Below, one piece after another: positions 1 to 12,900 of a stretch of DNA of 64,000 nucleotides. This DNA comes from Eudorina sp. 2006-703-Eu-15 (Eukaryota; Chlorophyta; Chlorophyceae; Chlamydomonadales; Volvocaceae): contig BDSI01000051.1 of assembly GCA_003117195.1 (NCBI GenBank), positions 62,001 to 126,000 on the forward strand, written 5' to 3'. Numbering within the stretch: position 1 is the first letter of the stretch; every line of letters begins with the position of its first letter. The translations under genes were made by a program, and so were the position numbers. Under the pieces are notes generated by a model. It did no database searches. It was given only the letters and a program-made list of their open reading frames with translations, and was not told where the DNA came from.

Positions 1-918
1 ACCAGCGAACACAGCATACGTCGGAAACCCGCCACCCTCGTCCCGACCCAAGCCCCAGCGACATAGTGCAAGCATCTACTTTTGTCAGGACGCTGCAGAT
101 CCCCGCAGGACACCCATCGCGCGCTCCGGACAGGTGAACGACCGCACGAGAGCGCCGGCGAGCGTGCCTCGCCAGGCGGTTTCCCTGTGTGTGGCCCCAA
201 AGCCCACCCAAGCCGTGCGCGCACCTGTCGCAGGTCGCCGCGCCGACCGGCCCAGATGTCCGCCAGGGGCAGGTAGCAGACGCCCATGGTCTGGCAGTGC
301 CAAGGGAGGACAAACGGAGGATGAGGCCCATAAGCATTAGCACGCAACATGGAAGAGGCGGAGGGCGGATACTGATCGGGAGCCTGGGCTCTCTTTACCA
401 AGGGGCCAACTGCCTGAACCTGCAAGATCCCGTTCGGATTCCGGCTGCCTAACTGCTGGTTGCTCAAGCGGGTCTGATGGAGTTTCCGGGAGGGGCAATC
501 CCGGTGCTCCGGAGTTTGTTGTGTCGTTGGATGATATAGCTTTACGATTACCCGTGCGGGTGGAGGTGGATGATTGCGCAGTCCGTGGAGCTGCGGATAT
601 GAGGCTCTCGCGAGGCTATTTGGGTCCGATGGACATTCGTCGCATCCTTTGTAATAATGTTATGAATGATTCCTGCTGCTTGCCAATCCAAGCGCACGGC
701 TCTGGGTGCCAGGGTGATTCAAGATTGTGCCGCGCTTTGAAGGATGCGGCGCCGTCCACAACATCCTGGCAATGCGGACGCTGGTGATGGCGATGCCGTC
801 CGTGCGTATGCCGGCATGTCCGCGAGGTGCTCGATAGGCACATTGCCAGAAGCTCTCCAAAGTGGTGCACCCGGGAGAGCATTCCAGACCGAAGCCGCGG
901 CATTTCCTCCCGGCTCAC
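1..918. other. Window edge; unresolved 3' end of the RPGRIP1L-like gene
   Basis: This stretch lies downstream of the last exon I can phase for the minus-strand RPGRIP1L-like gene. The minus strand at about 780-880 reads in one frame as a short GNVPIEHLADM-like segment, which could belong to the terminal exon of the C-terminal domain. The splice phase does not connect to the previous exon, so I did not include it. I see no other gene, RNA or repeat here. Confidence 0.4.
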
Positions 919-3900
919 CCTCAGCCCCGGCCTGTCCTGCGCGATATCCAGTTGCGAGGCGTCCGTGCTCATAAGCTTAACCTCCAGCGCGTGTTCGCCG
1001 TTATTCTCTAGATGTGACCGGAGATCGTCAGCGGCAGCACGCACCTGCGAGTACGGCACCGTTCGGGCAAGACCACGCAGGGTCCGTCATCCTAAATAAA
1101 GTTTGGCAAGAGGGCCAAGGCCGCCCCCAACGACGCAAGACTTCGTCTGCCAGACTGCCGCATATGCCTGCCAAATGCTAGGGTTCTTTGGGGCACAGCA
1201 GGTCGTTGTCAGCTGCGCAGGATTACAATATCTTGCGTGTTGGGTGAAGGAAGGTCTCTCGCGTGTTGGGCGCTGAAAGCCTTGAGAGCAATAACGCCCT
1301 ATTACAGAAATCGGTGACACGACGCACATCATTGTGCACGCACTGTGAAGGACAAAGACGCGTCGGGGCGGCGCACACACTGAGACCATGCAGCTGCAAC
1401 AACCAAAAAACCATGGCAGACTCTCCCGTACACGGCAGGTCCAACATGAGGAGCACGGCCGCGGCCGTCTTACCGCGATGTTGTACGACACACAGTAGCC
1501 CAGCTGCAGTTGGCCTGGCCTCTTGGCTACCGGCTGCGTGCACGTGTCCAGCACGCTGATGCCCAGATCATCGCTGAGTAGCGAATGCGTGAGCACCACG
1601 TTGCGCAGTTGGGGGTCCCGCAGAGCCTGCGCATCCGGCACGTGTGAGCAACACCAGGGTCGCATCAGGGCACCACGCCACCACCGGACCAACGTGATGC
1701 AGCTCGGACTGCGTGGGGAGCCCTCCGGCAGGCACCCAACTCATCTCAAACCGCACCCGCTATGCTAATCACGGCATGCTAATGGTACGGCTGCACCCCT
1801 CCAAGCCCACGACCATGATGCGCAACACCCAACGGGTTACGGTTGCAAGCTCGCAACAGCATCCTTTGGTCAGGACCATGCAACGCTGGATGAATGGGCC
1901 CCAGCCAGAGCGTATGTCAATCCCAAGGGCGGTGCTGACCTTCCGTTCTAGCTCCAAGGAGTGCAAGCACAGTACCAGCCGGTGGTTCAGTCCGGACCAG
2001 GAAGCGGGTTCCGGGCGCTCCCGGCGGAATAACGGACCCAGGGCGGCCTCATGCGGCGCTGGCTGCAGGTACGGCGAGGCTGACGACTCCAGCGACATCT
2101 GCGCATCGGAGTAGCGGGACCGGCCGCTGGCGCTGGCACCGCTTCGCCCCGGCAGCATCATGTCCTCTGCGACGGTCGAGACACAGCGACAGCGGCACCA
2201 ACAGCCGATCGGCGCGCTGTCAATGTGAGCTCACAGGATACGACTGAACTGGCGAAGCGCATTCTTGGCTTTCTCTGAGTACAATACAAGCTTGGCGCAT
2301 CTTCTATTCATAAGAAAGAGACATTTTATATGGATATCCATGCATATCAGCGACAGAGCCCACGCAGGGGCGACCGTCATCAGTCCCCATACATGGGCCC
2401 CGGAACTCACGTGGGGGCGATCCAGCGGTCCCTGCATCCTCAAGCTCGGCGCCCAAGCCGTAGCCTTCATCAGCAGACTGCTGCCGGGACAGCTGCCTAC
2501 TCCCCGGAACCGGGCCGCGTGGTGGCCTGCACGGACACCCAGCCAGAGTGAAGGGTCAAGGCTAGCGAGCGACACGCCGGGACATATCAATCCGCCGGAC
2601 GTTGATGGCCGGCAGCAGTATCTGCGAACTCCTGACGGAGTGGGCGCCGGGCAGGACAAAATCGCTGTCGAAGACAAGTTTCTGCGAGGGAACCCCATAC
2701 ATCGTGTACTGCAGCGAACCGGCTTGAACTGCGCATGCACAAGTACCCTGGCCTACCAGAGGTCCATCATTCTGATGTCCTAGAACCCAGGTAATCAAAG
2801 GCAGCCAGCTCACCCTGCCTCCGCATCGAGACCATACGCGCCGTCGTTGGGTCGGCGAGAGCCACCCACGGCGCTGCCGGCTGCGCCGCCGTATCGGCTA
2901 CTTGCGGGTGGCGGCGATCCCATGGGCAGCGGCGGCCGGCCCGCCCCAACCGGTCGCAACGCCCCCGGCGCTGGCGCCACCGCCGTCTCCGCGCCCAGTC
3001 CAAACTCGGACTGAGGCCTGTTTGACAAGCCCACGGGCGACGGCAGCGGCCCCTGGCCATACGGTTGCTGTTGCGGCCGGAAGGGCGACGCCTGCCGGCC
3101 CATTGGCTGCCGCTGCAGCTGGTCGGTGTATTGGTCCGTCTCCCGGGTGTCCGCGTCCAAGCCGAACTCGCTCGCCGCGCCCTGTGACGGGCCCAGATGC
3201 GGCGTGGGAGGCTGGTGGTGGTGGTGCTGGCGCTGCGGGGCTGCCTCGGCAGCGAGACCGAAGCCGCCAAAATCTCCCGGGCGCTGCACCGCCGACGGCA
3301 GCTGTTGGGCGGGCTGGCCGTAGCCATAGCCGTAACCGCTAGGGCGCTGTTGCGGTTGCATGCGCTGCTCCGCAACCAGCCCGTAGCCCTGGTCCGTGGG
3401 AGGCCTACCTCCTGCAGCGCCTGGCGAGGAACGCACGGTGGAAATAGGGTCGGCAAGCTCTTCACACGGGGCAATCATCAGCATACCCGGCATGGGAACA
3501 AGCCGGAGCACCAGGCGGTGCTAGCTCGCGCGCGTGTGAAGGTGTTACAATGATCCCACTCATATTCCGTTTAAAGGCGTTGATCGCCTTGGCGACAAGT
3601 CCCCAACCAACGAGTCCCCAACCAAAGCGCCTAAGCGGGACACTGACCGAGCTCGGCTGCAAGCCCGTGGCTCTCGTAGGGTCGTGGCTGCTGTTGGTGG
3701 CCGACCCCCAGACCAACGCTGGGGCGCGGGGGCGTCGATGGCTGCCCGCCCATACGACTGCCGGGAGGTAGGCCGCCGGGCATCGGGTGGAGTTCCTAAT
3801 GGGCGGCGAAACGGCAGGTATGTCAGACTCACGACGCCCTTTTTTCCTTAGGATGAATCACGTCGCAGTGGACCCCATTGCCCAATTGCACGCTCCGCGC

Positions 3901-6900
3901 ATAGCGAAGGCAGTATTGGTGTGTGGGCTGATCACGGATGGACTGCAACGGCGCATCCGCAACACAGTTCAAAGCGCGACGACTGCATGGCATCCGCGGC
4001 GCGCAGCTTGAAAGGGCTGGGCGGCATCTGCGCGGGCGCAACTGGGATCCGTGAGCCGCACCTGTACGTCAGCGCCCAGGCCGAAATCGGGCGTCGGCCC
4101 GCCGTCCTGCAGCTCGCTGCTGATTGGCACACGAGGTGGCGGGGCTGCATGGAACAGGCGACAGGAGGGCGCAAAGTCGCAGCGTCAGCAAACGTGCCCA
4201 GCCGCGCACTGCGTGGTAGGCAAGCGCGACGGACTCGTGCGAACCGTGGATGCCTGTGCTGGAACCCTGACCATTTCTAGACCATCCGCGGGGCTGGCAA
4301 GGGGCTGGAAGGGCAGCTGTCAAGAGACCGCCAGCTGCAAAATCACATGGCGATAATTGATGTCCAGGAGCCGCGTTGATGGGGCCCCACTGCTTAACGC
4401 ACGGCACAGCGGCCAAACCTTTGGGTGCTGCTCCCGGCAACTGCAGGGGGTTGTGCCAACCCATGCCTAGCACAAGACGTCCGGCGGGTTTGCGGGTGAC
4501 GGGGTTGGTGAGCTTGAAGGCGCCCTCCACAGGGATGCCACTGGAGAGGCTGGCCAGGGGAATGGACGCCACACCCACAATCGAGCGAAGAGGGTCGTCA
4601 CTCTGCGGGGAAAGCCGAAAAGCATGGAAGACCAGAAAATCATGAACACAAGTAGTCAGATGGGCTCCGCAAGGAGCTGAGATCGAAGAAGACAAGTTGG
4701 TCCACGTGAGACATTCGCAACATGAAGCGCCACGGCGGCCCGGCCCCTACAGCGGCCCGTGCCGCAGTGTAGGTTGCCAGTGGACTCCTCCGCTCATTCC
4801 CCCGCATCAGGCAAACGAGGTCGCGCACGGACACACTACGCGCAACCCGCGTCAGCACTTGCTTGCGCATCGTCGAACACCACGATCGCCAAATGCCGGC
4901 TGCGGAAGTCCGCCTCAAGCTCCGGCGTCCGCGCGATGGGCCACACGTACTCGTCGTTGAAAACGGGGTTGGCACCGGCCAATACACGGGTGTCGTGGTA
5001 GTCGCGTGTGCCAGGGAACCTGAGAACGGACAGCACAGACGACCGTAAGGCACGCTATAACCTGTAATGCAAGTAGTGCTTCGAAGCGATATGCTGTGGC
5101 GAGCGTTGCCCGACAGTGATGCCTTACTTGTAGTACACGTACGGCTTGATGGTGAGCGGCGTGCCCCCAGCGGGTACGAGCTGCTCGCAGCGCTCGATGA
5201 TGACCTTGATACAGGAGTTGTTCCCGGGTTGGTTGAGTGCCTGTTATGACGCATTCGGGCAGAAGCGCACCGTGTCAGAAAATGACCCCTGGTGGCAAGC
5301 GCAAGAGCGGATCCTGCCAGGTCTCAACAAACCCCTTCACTCAACAAGAACCCAAGCCATGCCATCGATGTTGAACACCCCATTTATATCTGCGGTAATG
5401 CACCAAAGCTGCCACCGAGCGTGCCCATCTCGAGTGTAATAATCGCACTCAGGCAGTCTGTGCGCCCAGACCTGTTGCACGGCCCGTGTGGCCGGATCGC
5501 GCTCGTCTGGGTCGGAGGGGCGCTTGGTGCGGGCTTGCAGCCGGTACTCCTTGAGCAGGGAGTCCAGAGGGCGGCGGAAGCAGTAGCCGTAGCGCACACG
5601 GCCCAGGCGGTTGCCGTCGGCACCAAAGACGTCGATATAGTGGTACGCGCGGTTGTAGCCCAGGGCTGCGTAACGGAGATGGCGGCAGATTGACACGAGG
5701 CGCCGCGATGGTCGGGCCAAGTTACAGAACATGAGCGGATTGGTGGCAGGACATGTTCCGACCACGACAGCGCGCACATGCAGATCAGGCGGCTCAAGCC
5801 GCTGACTATGCGGTACAGGTGCGCATGTATCGCAGTCCCTTACGAAGGACAGTGCCCCAGCCACAAGCGGAAACAGCAGGCTAACCTTGGCCCAACATGC
5901 GCACACGCTTAGATGAACCGGGTGCAACTCACCGGCACCAATCTCCAGGTCCTCCAGTACCTGCGTGGCCGTGGTAGGCGTGCAGGCAAGAGCATGATAC
6001 GGTTCAGGAGGCCAGGGGATACACGAAGGGTTGGTGCAGTCAAGGAAATTGCGGTAAATCTGCGCATGTCCCAACCGGATGGCTGCAAGTTGCCAGCCCC
6101 GTGACAGCGTGCGCTTCAACAGGTTTCGACAGGGCTTACACCCACCAGCGCTTCCTATGACAAGATGTTTAGCACGACCCATGCTGGGGCTTTGTCAACG
6201 GCTAAATAGGCGCCCAGGATGGGTCAAGGCCGCTTCCCTTCATTGGTTCTTTTGGTTATGGAACGGTCGCCAAGTTAATGCAGGACACCCCAGGCGTGAG
6301 TCCAAATAAGCTCCCCACCGTCCGGTAGGACCTCCAAGCCTGTGCCTGCTGGACCTCTGCCGGCGGTGCCACACCCGTGCCTACCCGCCCTAGGTTACGC
6401 CATCCACACCACACGCACCTGCCGCAGCGGCACCCGCGCCATGCCCAGCACGTCGTAGTCGTATCCACGCGCGCGGCACAGCTCCAGAACCAGCACGTGC
6501 GTATCCATGTACTCGAGAAGGAACGGATCGTTGTCCACGACGTACTGAATGACGGTGTTGAAGGAGGGAGTGTTGGACGCCAGGATGGGCGTGGCCTGCG
6601 TCTCGTGCATGAAGAAGTCGAAGGTGAAGAACACAGAGGGATCCTTGCCCAGCACCTCCTCCTGCGCAGCGTATCGGGGTCCCGCAGACAGAAATGCCAA
6701 GACGTTAACCGGGTGCGCATCCATCAAATCGGGTGAATCGAGACAGGCTGTCTTACCGGGATTGTCCTGTTCAGCGATGTTAGGAGTAAGAGCGAAAACA
6801 AAAATGCGCTGATGTGGTCATGACACACAGCATGTCAGCGAGAACACATATAGGCCGCAGTTCGGGGATTACAACGAAAGACAAGGGCTTAACGCAAGGG

Positions 6901-9900
6901 GCGGGATGCACTTACGTAGACCTGAGCCTCTGTGATGTGCAGCTCAAAGATGTTTTGGTCCTCGGCGATTTCGCTGAAGTCATCTGTGTCGGAGCGCAGG
7001 GAGTCGCGCAGTCCGTCCGTGCCCGCACCACGGCCCGCGCGGCTGGAGCGCAGCGCACGGTTGATGCCGCTGTACGCGCCGCGCAGCTGCAGCTCCAGTT
7101 TGCGGATCTTCTCATCACGGCGCTCCAGCTCGCGCTGCAGGGGCAGAAGGATTCACAACGTGCAGGATGGAGACCATTCATTTTCGCTGACTCGCCGTCG
7201 GCCAGTCGTGCGAAAAGAGCATAAGCAACGTACAACCCAGCGGTCGGAAGAGTGCAGGGAACACTGGATGTGCATTTTCGTATTCGGCGTGGGTTACTCA
7301 GACACGCCTTTAAGCCGCCCAGCATCCTCGATGCAATACGCACCTCAAGCTTGCGTAGGTCGGCCTCAAGCTCCCGCTTGATCCGCTCCATTTCGCGGTG
7401 TGCCTCCTCCAGAGCGGCCTTTGCCTCCATGGTGATGGCGGACTCGGTCTCCAGCACCTGCGGTCAAGAGTACCAGGGGCCCGTTGCGGTGCTGTGCCGC
7501 GCCTGATCGGCAAGGCACGCTTGTGTGCGTAGGGTGTGGCCACACGCAGGGTCCCGCCAGCCCACCTTGTGCAGCTTCTTGATCTCGCCCTGGTCCAGTC
7601 GCCACACATCGCGGAGCTGCATCAGCTCGCGGCGGAGCTCCTCCGGAGTCTTGTCCGTGTCGGGTCGTTTGTCGCTGCCAAAAAGCAGGTCTGCGCGTCC
7701 CCGCGCATGGCAATGGTCCGGGGGCATAAAAACGGTCCGGGGCATGCGCATGGTTAGAAGGCAAGCGTGGGACTGGAATGACATGTTAACCCAATACGCC
7801 GCGGTCAACCGGCGCATCGATGGGACAATGCCGGAGACCCACCGTCGTCCTCGAATAGGAGGTCCGCTGCCGTCATGCCGCTTGGAAGCCCGGTCCTGCA
7901 CCCGTTCCGCGGGACCAGTAGGGCAACGTCATGCAGGGTAAGCCTTGGCTTGCAAACAGGTGCGATGGCCCTTGGCCCAGGTTGGCCCAAATGCAACTCC
8001 GATGGCACACCCAGCCTCCATTAGGTTCACAAAATGTGTTTGGTGCAGCCCAGACAACGAAAGCAAACCACTTGCTTCGAGCCATGCCACGTCAGAAGTT
8101 ATAACTATTTCATGACACAAATTGGGATCGCGCAGCAACCCACCGCATGTACACTGCCAGCTTGTCGCGGGCAGCTTGGAGCTCCAGCGTCAGCGACGCG
8201 ACACGCTTTTTGAGGGTGTCGCTCTCGTCCTGCATGACCTTGTACGACTCCAGGTTCATACCGTCCAGCAGTGCACGCACGTGGCTGAGCTCCAAGCGAA
8301 CCTGCCGGCACAGGGTTCGGTAGGTCAAGCACATGAAATAGGGGTCCAGGGATCGGAGTCAACCTGTGCACCTGCGACCGCTCACCTACCGCGTTGGAAT
8401 CTGGAAGGTGAGGCGACGACGACAACAACAGCAACCATGTGTTGACGGGATCTTGCCTGCTTGACCATAAGCCCTCCTTCATACAGTCCAACCACTGACG
8501 CGCTCAACCCAATCATGCCCAATGCATCCCCCCAAAGCCCATGCGCCCGACTCTCACCTCTGCCTCTTTTTGCTGTGCAGTGGCTTTCTCTCGCTTCACC
8601 GCGAAGAGCTCCTCCCGCAGTGCCCGCACCTCAGCCAGCGCCTCACCCGGGGCGCTGAGTGCCTTCTGCTGCAGAGCCAAGTACTCGCGCTCCAGCTTGA
8701 TACGCTCGCCCCTGGCGCCCGCGGTTTCGTCATGTAATGTAACAGTTACAACGCGGGCCCGTAATGAGGCATTTCAGGCAGGCAGTACAGCACGTGCCCG
8801 GTGCGACTGCCCACGAACATCATCTAAACACGGTCTTTAAGGAAGCATGGCGTTGAGGAAGCCCGTGTAAGGCCGGTGTCTGCCCGTGACATACGTCACG
8901 AAGTGGCGCCGACCATGTCAGGAGGTGTTCGGGCTCACGCCGCTCTTGTGGTTCACTCACTCACGGCATGTTTGCCCATGCACTACTCACTTTTCGTGGG
9001 CCAGTCGCGACTCCAGATCTTCCACGCGCATCAGCTCCACGTTGAGCCGGGTGATCTCGTCCTCGAGCCTGCACGGGGTAGGGATTTAATGATCATCTTC
9101 CGTCAGGCAAGACACCGTCACCATGCCACACACCGCGCAGCGGCACGTTGCATTACAAGGAACCCGAAGGAAACCTCGCACACTGGCGCTGGGTCATGCA
9201 TTGCGGTAATGACCGGTCGGCGGCACCCCCATCGCTGGCTGTGCTTTCTCACGGCCTTGCGGTTTTGCCTGGGCTCGCCCCCAGTGTCCTGTGCTCCTCA
9301 CTTGCTGCGCTTGCGGTGCTCCTCATGCAGCAGCTTGTGGGTCTCCTCCAGCTGCGCTTGCATGCGCGCGTACATGATGCGGATGTTGTCCAGCTCGCCC
9401 TTGTGCTCCATGAACCTGTGGATGGCGAAGGCGAATACAGATGGCCGGAGCGGCGTGGATTCCCGGAGATTAACTAAGCTGGGCGGACAATGCACACGGG
9501 CAGCGGGACCGCAGGTAGAAATCGCTCGAAAAGCAAGGCTTTCATGGGTTTTCTCCCCTCGTCCGTCGACGCAGTAAATGCAACCTGAGCCTCGTGCCCG
9601 CGGTGCATGACCCATCCCCTACCTCTTTTTGAACGTGGACGCGATCTCCCAGGCCTTTTGCAGCTGCTCATCGCCAGACCCGTCTATGTTGCCCAGCACG
9701 TCAATCCGCATGAAATCGCGCTCCAGTTCCTCAATGCGTGCCTTGTACAGCGCCACGTCACGCTGAAGCTCCTCAAGCTGTACGGGCAAGGGGACAGCGG
9801 CAGTAGGCCATGCTGTGATCGTAGCATGCAAGCCCAAGACTTCAACAAAAGAGACACGCAACAGATGCCGCGCAAGACCCGCGAGACTAAGGTAATACCA

Positions 9901-12900
9901 TTCTCCACACGGGGCCTGGGAATGAGCTATTATAGTATCATGCATACGGGCATTCTCGGGCGTAACTAATGGCCTTTGCATGTCATGACATTGTACCACG
10001 CTTCCGGACTACTGAAGATACACACAGGTGAATCTTCGCACTTGCCTTCTTGCCGCCGTCCTCAAGATCCGCGTTGCGCCTGTTGGCATCCCGCAGTTCC
10101 GCCTGTGACATATATGCAACGTCAACGGCGCGCACATGAGCATGTATCGGTGGTTGGCTTGCCGCATGCCATCATCTTGACACATGCAGAGGAGGTCGTG
10201 GACGTGCGCTGCGGCCTTGCGTACGAAAAGCATTTCGGACAACGTTTGTTACATACGTGCATGCTAGTTCCGGTTGGGCCCAGTCCAGCCGCGCAGCTCA
10301 CTGGGCATCCTACCTCCAGCTGCATCACACGCTCACGCATGAACGCCTCCTTCATGCCGCCGCCGCCACCCGTAGAGCGCACACTGGGCCGTAAGCCGTG
10401 CGCCGACGAGATGGTGCCCCCGCGCGGCTTCATCGGAGACGCGGTTCTGAAAATAATTGAAAGAGGTGTGAGAGGGCCGGCGCAAGACGGATAGCTAAGG
10501 CGAACGGGGAATGATTTGCCCTGACGGATGCTCCAGTGGCAAGTTGCATCAAGCAGGCTTCCTTGCTTGTCTCAAAACACATGAACCAGAATGCCGGCCT
10601 CACGCGGCCCCTGCATACGTAAGCAGCCCCTACCTACCGCGGCGGCGACCGCAGCGGTGACGCGGTCCGCATGACGCCTCCAAGTCCGGGACCCACGCGG
10701 AAGATTTTGACGAGCTCCATGGCCTGGTACAGCTCCTCGAAAGTGGTGCGCCCGTCGCCCACCACGTCCCAGGACTGCAGGCGTGCCAGCAGGTAGCGCA
10801 CCTCCTTCTGGTACATGTCTGTGATACATTACCGACGGGCAGGACGGAGGCGGTGCACTTGGGAGCCGCGGTGGCTGGCGCCCATGCAGCCTGCCTCGCA
10901 TGTCTGAACGGTGGCCTCATCGCTGATTATCCGATAATAGTAACCGAACCTCCTTCCGAGCGCTGCGACATTAAACTCAGGAGTGCATGGGTGGACTGAG
11001 CCGCCACGAGTTATCGAGCTCCCCGCGTCAGCCCTATTATTATTAAGGATGTTACAGCGGACCCCGCGGGTCATCGGTGACAGCCAACGGCGACAGCCGA
11101 AGCTTCCTCACCATACACTGCATAAACGAACTTACGCTACCATGGCCCTATCCTGTACGGTTGATGCGAGGCAAGGACTGACCTGGGAGGAAGCGGCGCA
11201 CCAGGCGCACGACCTCCATGTGGGTCAGACAGCCGTCCCTGTCCGTGTCCAATTCGTTGAACGCTTCCTTAACCGCCTGCGATGATAGCAAGAATACGCG
11301 GCCAGTGGGAGGTCCGGCGGCAACACATGTTCCTTCAGCAGCAAGCAGCATTCCACATTAACGACGATCGTCGTTTGGAAGTGACGGAAAATGTTCATAT
11401 CATATGTTGCAAGGACAGGTTTTCCGCCACGGGGCCGGGTGCATCACACCTCACCGGCTTATTCTCCCGGAGGACATCGCGGATGCGGTCCACCGCGTCG
11501 TTCACCTCGATGCTCCTGCCCAGCTTGGCGGCAACGCCTGCACCGTGGTCAAGGGGCCAGGACCAAATGTGAGTCGCCACCTGTGGCTTTGCGCAAATCC
11601 CAAGATTGGAAAGATTCAGCCGGTGGGGTCAGCCCCCCATGGTACCGGAAACCAAACATGGGAATACCCACCCGAAGTACCGACAGCCGGCGTGCGAAAG
11701 GAAAATTCACCGCAGATAAGCAGGTCCCGGCTTCGGACGAACTTCGGACAAACACATTGAAATGTGTGCGGATCAACGAGCACGGCATGACTCACGGGCG
11801 GCGAAAGCCTCCTTGATGCACTCGAGCATCTCATGCAGCGCAATGCGGCCGTCACCATCCACGTCCAGCATCGTCCGCAGCTCCTCGATTTGGCTGGGTG
11901 CAGGGAGCAGGTACTCGTGTTTATTGTCCCAAACAAATAAAGGGATGTCGGGGGAATGTCCAGGAGAGCGGCAGAGGTGCTGGCCCTTTCAAACCAGGGA
12001 TTCACGCGTGTCACTACGATGCCCGCGTGAAAAATGCACACGTGCAGATTGGATAAACTACACGTTGGCAAGGATAACGTAGAAACATTTTCAGCACGGT
12101 CCCAAGAGGCGACATGCCAGAACAAGCACACAGCCTTTCCACGCACGCCCGTGACCACACGTCGCGGTCACATCTGACGGGTCACGGCCATCAATTCAGA
12201 ATCCAGCACCTCCCCTTACGGTACCACGGGACCTGGCGCACCTGGGGGTCAGGTCAGGCATGAGGGTCTGCAGCATCTGCGCAAACTCTCGCCGATCCAG
12301 CGCGCCGCTGTTATCCAGGTCGAACTCGTTGAACACTTCCTGCGGCAGAAATGCCGGCATGGCCCTGCCATGTTCCGATCGGCCAGCACAGGGTGCCCGC
12401 GAGTACAATGGCCAGACCTGCCGCTCCTTACCTGCAGCCGCGCCGAGTTGTTCTGCAGGAAGCTGTCAAGGGTTGTCAGGAAGCGCTCCATGCTGTTGTG
12501 GTTGCCCATCCGTATCTCCTTGTTGGTGCGGATTCCTGGGCACACATGACAAGGTACAGGTGCGCAAGGGGTACACATGACATTGTCCGTGGTTAGCCGC
12601 AGGGCGGCATGGCGAAGCATTCCATGTACACGGCTCCGCGCGGGACTCGTCGTGCTCTGCTAACCACCAAGCGACACGAATACTACTTCAGCCTATACGG
12701 TTCTTCCCTTCAGAATTCCTGGCTCTCCTTGGACCCGACGGCATTGGCCCCGATGCACGATGTTGTGGAAGCAGTCCCGATCCCATCCCAAGTTCACACA
12801 CCTACAGGCCGGGGCCAGCCGTTCTCCCCAGGGACAGTGTACAGCTTCCCGTTTTTGCGGTCCAGCAGGTGCATCTCATCGTCGTGCCAAAACTCCTCCA

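Noticed and set aside
1087..2161. Long minus-strand frames here as an independent gene
   Set aside because: The coding-like parts are short and bounded by splice sites, and they fit as C-terminal exons of the RPGRIP1L-like gene; the rest is intron.
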